Under the pieces are notes generated by a model. It ran no database searches, had not been told where the DNA came from, and saw only the letters and a program-made list of their open reading frames with translations. Shown one piece after another: positions 1 through 6,694 of a stretch of DNA of 64,000 nucleotides (the first letter of the stretch is position 1; each line of letters starts with the position of its first letter). This DNA comes from Erythrobacter rubeus (GTDB taxonomy: Bacteria > Pseudomonadota > Alphaproteobacteria > Sphingomonadales > Sphingomonadaceae). Both the position numbers and the translations under genes were made by a program. Location of the stretch: the NCBI RefSeq assembly GCF_014705715.1, contig NZ_JACXLC010000001.1, forward strand, positions 2,165,360 through 2,229,359. Reading direction: 5' to 3'.

Positions 1-1
1 A

Positions 2-70
2 GACGAGACCACCGCGGGATTTCGTCTGGTCCGAGAACTTCGCCAAGGCGAGTGTTTTTGGAAGGCATAG
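2..70 (+). CDS. Partial 3' end of an upstream gene, possibly a formylglycine-generating-enzyme-like (SUMF1 fold) protein
   Basis: The second frame is open from the left edge to a TAG at 68-70 and ends with residues including TTAGFRLVREL. A GFRLxR motif close to the C-terminus is typical of the FGE-sulfatase/SUMF1 fold, which includes sulfatase-modifying and EgtB-like enzymes. Only about 22 residues are visible, so the family call is tentative and the fragment could be chance. It lies about 70 bases before the next gene on the same strand. Confidence 0.3.
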   Translation, partial: DETTAGFRLVRELRQGECFWKA

Positions 71-141
71 TGTAACCCAATGCGGTGTTGGGGCGAACCT
101 GCATTGAACAATCGAACGCTTCGAAATGCAGGCACGCAGTG

Positions 142-1098
142 ATGATTGAACAGACGATGGCTCCCGAAAGCGCCACGACACCGGACGCAGGCCCGCGCTC
201 CGTGTGGCGTTTCCTGCTGACTTTTGCCGTCCTGCTTATCGCTGCCGAAGGGCTTTTGCGCGTCGTTGCCTACATGCAGGAAGAGATCGGCTGGGCCGTA
301 TTCGACGCGGGTTTTTCGATCGGGATGGCAAGTTGGAGTGCAGCAACAGCCAACGCTGTCATGACGCTATTTGCCCTCGTCCTGCTTTTCGGCTTCTTCG
401 AATGGAGGCAATTCGGCTTCACGAATTTTCGCGAACGCTATTCCGAAGGCTTGCTTTACGGGGCGACCGCGATCGTCATCGCCACCACGCTGCAAGTCAT
501 CGTGTTTGCCTGGGTCTCTACCCTGGAATTCGAACCCTTGTTGCGCGCCGACAGTCTCGGTTCGCTCTCGATCGTGTTTCCCTTGCTATATATGCTTGCC
601 CTCGGGTTCTTCGAATATTGGCTGCACCGGGCGCTTCACGACATTCCGATCCTCTGGCGCCTGCATGCCATCCATCACCAGATCGAACACCTCAACGCTG
701 CGCGCAGCTATTCGCATTGGGCGCAGGATGCCCTGTATCTTTCGGTCATCACCGTCCCGCTCGTCTTCCTGATCGAGAACCCGCAGCAGCATCTGGTGCT
801 CCTCACGACATTCTATATCGTGTCCAACTACTACATGCACAGCGACAACCCGGCGGTGTCCTTCCCGCCGGCACTGCGTCACGTGCTGGCCGACAATGTC
901 TACCACCACTACCATCACTCCCGCGCAATCGAGCATTGGGGGCGCAATTACTGCTCCTTCTTCTCGTTCTACGATCGGATTTTCGGCACGCAGCACATGC
1001 CCGAGGATGAGACCTTTCATCCCACCGGGATCGAAGGGCACCGGCCGCTATCGGGTTGGAAGGATTACCTTTTCCGTCCATTCAACAGCAGCACCTGA
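142..1098 (+). CDS. Sterol desaturase / fatty acid hydroxylase family membrane protein
   Basis: A 318-residue integral membrane protein of the fatty acid hydroxylase superfamily, which uses a di-iron centre to hydroxylate or desaturate lipids. The histidine boxes are visible in order: HRALH, then HAIHH, then HHYHH about 80 residues later. Hydrophobic segments occupy about residues 10-35, 70-95 and 110-175 ahead of the catalytic region. I chose the ATG at 142. A GTG at 85 would add 19 residues that look non-conserved, and an ATG at 157 is also possible. The substrate (sterol, carotenoid, hopanoid or fatty acid) cannot be told. The gene precedes a glycosyltransferase block on the same strand, which suggests envelope lipid chemistry. 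Confidence 0.85.
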   Translation: MIEQTMAPESATTPDAGPRSVWRFLLTFAVLLIAAEGLLRVVAYMQEEIGWAVFDAGFSIGMASWSAATANAVMTLFALVLLFGFFEWRQFGFTNFRERYSEGLLYGATAIVIATTLQVIVFAWVSTLEFEPLLRADSLGSLSIVFPLLYMLALGFFEYWLHRALHDIPILWRLHAIHHQIEHLNAARSYSHWAQDALYLSVITVPLVFLIENPQQHLVLLTTFYIVSNYYMHSDNPAVSFPPALRHVLADNVYHHYHHSRAIEHWGRNYCSFFSFYDRIFGTQHMPEDETFHPTGIEGHRPLSGWKDYLFRPFNSST

Positions 1099-1222
1099 CG
1101 GCTTCCTTCGAGATTTCGATCCTGAAATGCGAAAAAATATACCGGATCCTGTAACCTTTTGTGTGCCCGCCACGAACGCCCGACGTCACTATCATTTGAT
1201 CAGGGTAAGAAAGGATGCACTC

Positions 1223-1558
1223 ATGAAAATGCACGTGCTCGCAGCAGCTGTTTTCGTTCTTGGTGGATTGGCCGCACCGGCACACGCTTCCGGGTCGGGT
1301 TCACGCGGCGGAGGCGGTGGATTTGGCGGTGGAGCGAATTTCGAAAACTCCGTAAACCAGCAGGCCGAACGGCAGATCCGCCGCGGTCGTTCGCAGGTCC
1401 GCAAACACATAACCTGCAAGAAATGCGCCTACCACGATCGCTTGAATCAGAACACGGCGGTCGAAGTCGCTCAGGCCGTTGTCAACGGCGAGTTCGAGAT
1501 CAAGCAGCGCGACAGGCAAGCAGTTCTGCTCTACCTTCGTGATCGCTACAGATTTTGA
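1223..1558 (+). CDS. Small secreted protein with a Gly-rich N-terminus and a CxxC motif
   Basis: A 111-residue protein I do not recognise. It begins with a clear signal peptide (about residues 1-21, ending AHA). A Gly/Ser-rich stretch follows (about 22-37), then a basic, charged domain holding CKKC at about residues 70-73. The ATG at 1223 was chosen because the signal peptide starts there and a purine-rich AAAGGA lies about 7 bases upstream. A longer in-frame ORF begins at 896, inside the preceding gene, and is unlikely. The two cysteines could form a disulphide or bind a metal. It sits between two envelope genes on the same strand. Confidence 0.7.
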   Translation: MKMHVLAAAVFVLGGLAAPAHASGSGSRGGGGGFGGGANFENSVNQQAERQIRRGRSQVRKHITCKKCAYHDRLNQNTAVEVAQAVVNGEFEIKQRDRQAVLLYLRDRYRF

Positions 1559-1601
1559 TTTTGCAGTGCAGCCGTTTGAGCGTGCTGCCCTGCCATAAAG
1601 C

Positions 1602-3647
1602 ATGAAAGCCGATACTATTCGCGCAGCACTCGCCGGGGCCGTATTCCTGGCGAGTGTTGCGTGGTTGACGCGGTATTCTTGGGTCGATGAGCCATCGATC
1701 CTGCACTACGCTATCCCGCTGTTGATTGGCGGTGCGGTGGTCACATTATGCCTGTGGCGCGCCGATACGCTGTCGGCCCGTACGGTCATGCTTCTGGCCA
1801 TTGCAGGTCATGGCATTGCGCTGTTCGGCAACACGTTCTTCGAAGACGACTTTTACCGTTTTATCTGGGATGGCTGGCGTGTGCTCGAAACAGGCACGCC
1901 TTATGGGATCGCTCCCCTGCAATTCTACGACGACCTCTCGATCCCTGCGGACATGCAGGAGGTTCTCGACTGGATCAACTATCCAGAGCTTTCGACGATC
2001 TACGGTCCGTCCCTGCAGCTATCGTTCGCGCTGAACAGCGCGTGGTTCGGATCCGATCCGCTTGGGCTGAGACTGCTGTTCGGCTCAGCCTCTCTATTGG
2101 TGGTGGCGCTATCGCTGCGCCGGTTCAGCCCGTCGCAAGTCGCGCTGTTCGCCTGGAACCCTCTGGTCGTCGCGGAAACCACGCTGCACCTTCATCCCGA
2201 TATCCTGATGGGGTTACCCATCGTCGGCGCACTCCTGCTCGGACGTCGGTATCCGGCACTGGCTGGAGCGATGCTGGGCCTTGCCGCCGGGGTGAAACTG
2301 GTCGCGCTCGCTGCATGGCCCATGCTCTTGCGGCTACCGCCAAGAGCGCTCATCGCTACAGTGGCCACGCTCGCAGCACTTTACGCGATTTTCGCAGTGC
2401 AAGGACAAGGCATCGGCTTCGGGACGACCGCCGTTTTTGCATCCGATTGGTATTTCAATCCGTTCGCGTTTGTGGCGCTCGATACAATCTTTGGCCCTGA
2501 TCTTGGACGCATGGCTTCCCTGCTCATCGCCGGAACCTTAGTTTTGTGGGCGCATGCGAAAGCCCGAAAATTCGAACAGGTTCCATTGGCATATGTGTTC
2601 GGGGCAATCCTGCTCTTTGCCCCGACGGTGAACGCCTGGTACCTCCTCTGGGTGCTGCCCTTCGCGATCGGCGGCAGGGACATCTGGCCCTATGTCGCCA
2701 GCGCAGTACTCCCCCTGTCTTACCTTACCGGTCTCAATCTCGACGATCCCGCCTTGAGCGATTTTGAAGTTCATCCGCTCGCGGCAATGGTCCAATGGAT
2801 TGCGATCGCGGTGGCGCTGTGCGCAGATGGACTTAGGCGCATAATGGCGCGCGCGAGCGTGCCGCAGCGCCGTGCTCCGATCGAGAACCCCAATGTCACG
2901 GCGATCATACCGGCATTGAATGAGGAAGCCTCGATCGGCAAAACGGTGCGCGGGATCATCGATGCCGCACCAAGCGGGCTGAACCAGGTCATCGTCGCCG
3001 ATAACGGCTCGACCGACCGCACGGCGCAAATCGCGCGCGAGGCAGGCGCGGTGGTGGTTCACGAAGCTGAACGCGGATATGGCGCGGCCTGTTTGGCGGG
3101 CCTCGCCGCTCTTCCCGCAGAGACCGACGTCATCCTCTTTATGGACGCGGACCTTTCCGATTTGCCGGAAGAGGCGCAATCGCTGATCGATCCCATCATT
3201 TCGGGCGATGCGCAGATGGTAATCGGATCTCGCGCCCTGGGCAAAGTCGAAACAGGCGCGATGACCGCACCGCAACGTCTCGGCAATTGGCTCGCCCCCA
3301 CATTGGTCCGCGCCATCTGGGGCGTGCGGTATACCGACCTTGGACCGTTTCGCGCGATCGAGCGCCGCGCGCTCGACTCGCTAGCGATGGCCGACCGCGA
3401 TTTCGGTTGGACCATCGAGATGCAGGTCCGCGCCGCAAAAACCGGTTTGCGCGTGGCCGAGAGGCCCGTCAGCTACAGGCGGCGGGTCGGGCAGTCGAAA
3501 ATCTCCGGCACGATCCGCGGTGTCTTCGCCGCAGGCGCCAAGATCCTGTTTGTGATTGCGCGTGAAGCATTCGGAGATTTCGGAGCAGCCGAGAAGCGAA
3601 AGCGACCGGTCACGATCACCAACGCTGCTCCGCAATCCCAAGTGTAA
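1602..3647 (+). CDS. Fusion glycosyltransferase: GT-C-type polytopic membrane domain plus C-terminal GT2 domain
   Basis: 681 residues in two parts. About residues 1-420 form many hydrophobic helices and carry EDDFYRFIWDG near residue 85, the acidic loop typical of GT-C/GT87-like mannosyltransferases that use polyprenyl-phosphate sugars. About residues 428-655 form a cytosolic GT2 domain, with PALNEE, VADNGSTDRT and the metal-binding MDADLSD near residue 514, as in dolichyl-phosphate-mannose-synthase-like enzymes. One chain could therefore make a polyprenyl-phosphate sugar and transfer it across the membrane; this is inference. It is followed closely by DUF547 and two arsenosugar-type glycosyltransferase genes on the same strand, probably one transcription unit. 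Confidence 0.8.
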   Translation: MKADTIRAALAGAVFLASVAWLTRYSWVDEPSILHYAIPLLIGGAVVTLCLWRADTLSARTVMLLAIAGHGIALFGNTFFEDDFYRFIWDGWRVLETGTPYGIAPLQFYDDLSIPADMQEVLDWINYPELSTIYGPSLQLSFALNSAWFGSDPLGLRLLFGSASLLVVALSLRRFSPSQVALFAWNPLVVAETTLHLHPDILMGLPIVGALLLGRRYPALAGAMLGLAAGVKLVALAAWPMLLRLPPRALIATVATLAALYAIFAVQGQGIGFGTTAVFASDWYFNPFAFVALDTIFGPDLGRMASLLIAGTLVLWAHAKARKFEQVPLAYVFGAILLFAPTVNAWYLLWVLPFAIGGRDIWPYVASAVLPLSYLTGLNLDDPALSDFEVHPLAAMVQWIAIAVALCADGLRRIMARASVPQRRAPIENPNVTAIIPALNEEASIGKTVRGIIDAAPSGLNQVIVADNGSTDRTAQIAREAGAVVVHEAERGYGAACLAGLAALPAETDVILFMDADLSDLPEEAQSLIDPIISGDAQMVIGSRALGKVETGAMTAPQRLGNWLAPTLVRAIWGVRYTDLGPFRAIERRALDSLAMADRDFGWTIEMQVRAAKTGLRVAERPVSYRRRVGQSKISGTIRGVFAAGAKILFVIAREAFGDFGAAEKRKRPVTITNAAPQSQV

Positions 3648-3707
3648 CGGAACCGGAACGCCAATCGTAAGCCTAATGAATTTACCGAAAATCCGAAGGA
3701 CGATTTC

Positions 3708-4553
3708 ATGAAGCCCGACCATCTTTCACCCAGCCTTGCCGTACCGACAATGTCGCGCCGCACGATGGTTGCCGCAATTCCAGCCACCGCTCTTCTGGCC
3801 GCCTGCGGAGCGCCCTCTTCCGGTGGCCTTGGCGACGACAGCTTTGCATCAAATGACGCATCGACCGACACGATCGATCATTCTGCGTGGGACGCGCTGC
3901 TCAAACAATATGTCGTCAAGGGCCAAAACGGCGTGAATCTCGTCGAGTATGAAAAGCTCAAGACCGAAGCGGGGGATACCCTCGCGTCATATCTGCAAGC
4001 AATGCAAGCTGTTGCTATCGACGATTACGGCCGGGATGAGCAGTTCGCCTTCTGGGTCAATCTCTACAACGCTGCCACCGTGGACGTCATCCTGAAGAAC
4101 CTGCCCCTCGATTCGATCCGCGACATCGGATTGCTGAGATCGGGTCCGTGGAAGGATGACGCGGTGACAGTGGCGGGCCGCACACTGAGCCTCGACAATA
4201 TCGAACATGACATCCTGCGGCCCGAATGGCAGGATCCGCGCATTCACTATGCTGTGAATTGCGCGTCGATCGGCTGTCCCAATCTCGCCGCCGAAGCCTA
4301 CACCGCGGACAAGCTTGAAGAGATGCTGGAAGCGGCCGCGGTTGATTACGTCAACCACCCGCGCGGCTTTGGCGGTCAGCCCGGGCAGCTCATCGCATCC
4401 AGCATATACGACTGGTACCAGGTCGATTGGGGTTCTCCGCAAGGCGTGCTCGATCATGCACGCACATATGCCCGCGGCCCAACCATGGAACTGCTCGACG
4501 GCGCCGAAACAATCGACGGCTACGACTACGACTGGTCGCTCAACGACGCCTAG
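3708..4553 (+). CDS. DUF547 domain lipoprotein
   Basis: 281 residues. The N-terminus has SRRTMVAA followed by a hydrophobic run and a lipobox-like LLAAC near residue 32, so it is probably an exported lipoprotein, possibly through Tat. The rest matches DUF547: FWVNLYNAATVDVIL in the middle, then NCASIGCPNL and a C-terminal YDWYQVDWG. DUF547 has no settled function, but it often lies beside TIGR04282/TIGR04283 glycosyltransferases, as here. The gene lies 60 bases after the fusion glycosyltransferase and about 80 bases before the next gene. Confidence 0.85.
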   Translation: MKPDHLSPSLAVPTMSRRTMVAAIPATALLAACGAPSSGGLGDDSFASNDASTDTIDHSAWDALLKQYVVKGQNGVNLVEYEKLKTEAGDTLASYLQAMQAVAIDDYGRDEQFAFWVNLYNAATVDVILKNLPLDSIRDIGLLRSGPWKDDAVTVAGRTLSLDNIEHDILRPEWQDPRIHYAVNCASIGCPNLAAEAYTADKLEEMLEAAAVDYVNHPRGFGGQPGQLIASSIYDWYQVDWGSPQGVLDHARTYARGPTMELLDGAETIDGYDYDWSLNDA

Positions 4554-4631
4554 AAAGAGCTGTGATTTGTAGCTATCTGCGCCTCTCGATCACGCGCAAA
4601 GGTAGTTTTCATCGTCCGTCCGACACTGGTT

Positions 4632-5195
4632 TTGTTTACACGGTATCCGGCGCCGGGATGCTGCAAGACGCGGCTGATCCCGGCTGTCGGAGCCGAAGGC
4701 GCAGCTGCGATCCATCGCCAGCTCGCCCACCAGACCTTCCAAGTTCTTGCAGCGACAGACGCGCCAGTCACGGTCGCGTTCACCGGAGCGCCCGCTGCAG
4801 ATTTCAAGGAATGGCTTGGCGGCGAAGCCCGCTACGAGCAGCAAGCGGAGGGCGGGCTTACCGAACGGTTGAAGCCTTTTGTCGACCGGGCCCCGGTGAT
4901 CTTTTTCGGATCTGACACGCCCGATCTGCAACCTTCTCATGTCAACGCGGCGATCGAGGGACTTGCCACCCACCGGGTTGTGATTGGCCCGGCGGAGGAT
5001 GGCGGCTATTACCTTATCGCGATGCGCGAACCGATCCACGAACTTGTCGAAGACATTCCCTGGAGCACTGACCGGGTGCTTCCCGAAACGCTTCGAAAGC
5101 TCTCGGAGCTTGAGATCGAGCCGCTGCTACTGGATACGCTGGCGGATTGCGACCGACCCGAAGATTTGAAGCGCTGGCCGGACCTTGGTGCGTGA
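4632..5195 (+). CDS. TIGR04282-family (DUF2064) glycosyltransferase, 'arsenosugar biosynthesis' type; start unclear
   Basis: A GT-A-like nucleotidyl/glycosyl transferase of the DUF2064 family. Visible motifs are FTRYPAPG with KTRLIPAVG near the N-terminus, FFGSDTPDLQ in the middle, and GPAEDGGYYLIAM plus PWSTDRV later. The only ATG/GTG/TTG start in this frame is the TTG at 4632, which removes the first beta strand. The frame stays open upstream to 4566 and encodes VRPTLVLFTRYP, as family members usually begin. An ATC at 4611 lies 8 bases after an AAAGG at 4598-4602. The real start is therefore probably non-standard, or there is a sequence error. The stop overlaps the next gene by 4 bases. Confidence 0.8.
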   Translation: MFTRYPAPGCCKTRLIPAVGAEGAAAIHRQLAHQTFQVLAATDAPVTVAFTGAPAADFKEWLGGEARYEQQAEGGLTERLKPFVDRAPVIFFGSDTPDLQPSHVNAAIEGLATHRVVIGPAEDGGYYLIAMREPIHELVEDIPWSTDRVLPETLRKLSELEIEPLLLDTLADCDRPEDLKRWPDLGA

Positions 5196-5920
5196 CGCGG
5201 GTCACGATCCTGATACCGACCCTTGATGAAGAGCGGGCCCTGCCTGCGACAATAGCGGCGCTCCGCAAGCTCGATCCGTCGCCTGATGAAATCCTGCTGG
5301 TCGATGGCGGCAGTCAGGATGCTACGCGCGCTATCGCGGAGGAAGCAGGCTTTGAATGCATGACCGCGCCGCGGAAGGGACGCGGTGCGCAGATCAACCA
5401 CGGTGTCGAACACGCGAGCGGCGAGATCGTTTGTGTGCTCCATGCCGATAGCGAGCTTCCGCGCGATGCGGTCGCAGTGATGCGAAAGGTAATGTCGGAC
5501 CGGCGAACATCGCTCGCGAGCTTTCTGCCCCGGCTCGTCGGCAAGCGTGGAACGCGCTGGGGCTCCACCCTGCACAATTACGTCAAGACCTGGTACGCGC
5601 CCCTGCTCTTCCGGCCTCATCTGTTTTTCCGCGGCGTTCGCCTGCTTTTCGGTGATCATGCGATGTTCTTCCGCCGCGTGGATTTCATCGAGATCGGTGG
5701 CTGCGACGAACGCCTATCCGTGATGGAGGAAATCGGCCTCTGTACCAACTTCGCGCAGTTGGGGCGCACGCGGATTGTCCATCGATGGGTGAAGACATCC
5801 GATCGGCGGATCACAAAACTGGGAAGTCTTCGCGCAAACTACATCTACCTGAAGGTGGCACTGATGTGGTCTTTCGGCGTTCGCGAAGGATTAGCAAGGC
5901 ACTATCCCACGATCCGCTAG
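5192..5920 (+). CDS. TIGR04283-family GT2 glycosyltransferase, 'arsenosugar biosynthesis' type
   Basis: A 242-residue GT2 enzyme. The N-terminus ILIPTLDEE is followed by LLVDGGSQDATR, then RGAQINHG and VLHADSELP with the DxD-like metal site; this order is characteristic of TIGR04283. I chose the GTG at 5192, which overlaps the stop of the preceding gene (GTGA) and begins just before the first beta strand. An in-frame start at 5147 would add 15 residues inside the neighbour. The TIGR04282/TIGR04283 pair was defined by association with a radical SAM enzyme and arsenosugar synthesis. No ArsM or ArsS homologue is present in this window, so the substrate is open. Confidence 0.85.
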   Translation: MTRVTILIPTLDEERALPATIAALRKLDPSPDEILLVDGGSQDATRAIAEEAGFECMTAPRKGRGAQINHGVEHASGEIVCVLHADSELPRDAVAVMRKVMSDRRTSLASFLPRLVGKRGTRWGSTLHNYVKTWYAPLLFRPHLFFRGVRLLFGDHAMFFRRVDFIEIGGCDERLSVMEEIGLCTNFAQLGRTRIVHRWVKTSDRRITKLGSLRANYIYLKVALMWSFGVREGLARHYPTIR

Positions 5921-5923
5921 CGC

Positions 5924-6574
5924 TCACTTGCGACGAGCAATACCCTTGGCCAGCAAGGCGTTGACCGCGCTGGCAATTTCATCTGAGGGGCGTGCCTCGC
6001 CCTTGTCGGCCCATACGGCGTAACGCAAGCCGACGAAAACATTCATACCCATCACGGCCCACGCTTCCAGCTCGCCGAGACCAGCGCGGAACTCACCACT
6101 GGCCGATCCGGCCTCCAGCCTCATCCGGATACGCTCAGCAATCGTTTCATAGTGCGTGCGGTAGCTTTCCGGATCGACGAATTCCGCCTCGTCGATGATA
6201 CGGTAAATTTCCTTGTGCTCGCGCGCGAAATCCAGAAACGCTGCAAGCGCCGCTCGCTCTATTTCCAGCGCGGTCATATCGGGCGCCAGCGCCGAGCGAG
6301 CGCTCGATTTCACGTTCTCGCTCATATCCGCGACGAGCGCGCGGAACAGCGCATCCTTACTGTCGAAATAGGTGTAGAAACTACCCAGCGCGACGCCGGC
6401 GCGGCGCGTGATCGAGCTGACCGAGGCTTCGTGGAAACCTTTCTCGCCAAACTCCACGGCAGACGCATCCAGCAGCTTGCGCAAAGTGCGCCGACCGCGT
6501 TCCGTGCGCGGCGTTTTTGCATCAGCTGATGCCGCATTTACGACCTTGGTCTGGCTGCCCCCTCGATCCGTCAT
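5924..6574 (-). CDS. TetR/AcrR family transcriptional regulator
   Basis: 216 residues. The N-terminal helix-turn-helix (about 22-70) shows the TetR pattern RRTLRKLLDASAVEFGEKGF, ITRRAGVALGSFYTYF and SKDALFRAL. The C-terminal ligand-binding half is not diagnostic. The start is supported by GGAGGAG a few bases upstream. It is divergent from a TonB-dependent receptor, and the 120-base gap holds a perfect 10-3-10 palindrome. It therefore probably represses the receptor, itself, or both, and responds to a hydrophobic ligand. It is convergent with the glycosyltransferase block, with only 3 bases between stops. Confidence 0.9.
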   Translation of the reverse strand: MTDRGGSQTKVVNAASADAKTPRTERGRRTLRKLLDASAVEFGEKGFHEASVSSITRRAGVALGSFYTYFDSKDALFRALVADMSENVKSSARSALAPDMTALEIERAALAAFLDFAREHKEIYRIIDEAEFVDPESYRTHYETIAERIRMRLEAGSASGEFRAGLGELEAWAVMGMNVFVGLRYAVWADKGEARPSDEIASAVNALLAKGIARRK

Positions 6575-6631
6575 CCGCTACTCCTCCCACGCAAGGGTTA
6601 CGGGCGCAAGCGGTCATGCACAAGACTAAAC

Positions 6632-6654
6632 TTGAAAGTTGGTTCAACTTTCAA
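6632..6654. promoter_or_regulatory. Palindromic operator between the TetR and TonB-receptor genes
   Basis: A perfect inverted repeat: TTGAAAGTTG, spacer GTT, CAACTTTCAA. Its size suits a TetR dimer. It lies 58 bases upstream of the regulator start and 41 bases upstream of the receptor start, so binding could block both promoters. It is read directly from sequence; the binding protein is inferred. Confidence 0.75.
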
Positions 6655-6694
6655 TATTGAACAGAGATCAGGGCATTTGGGAGAGGGCCTCACT

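Noticed and set aside
1150..1187. TGTAACC and CGTC as an ECF sigma-factor promoter before the small secreted protein
   Set aside because: The spacing between the two boxes is about 27 bases, far more than the usual 16-17.
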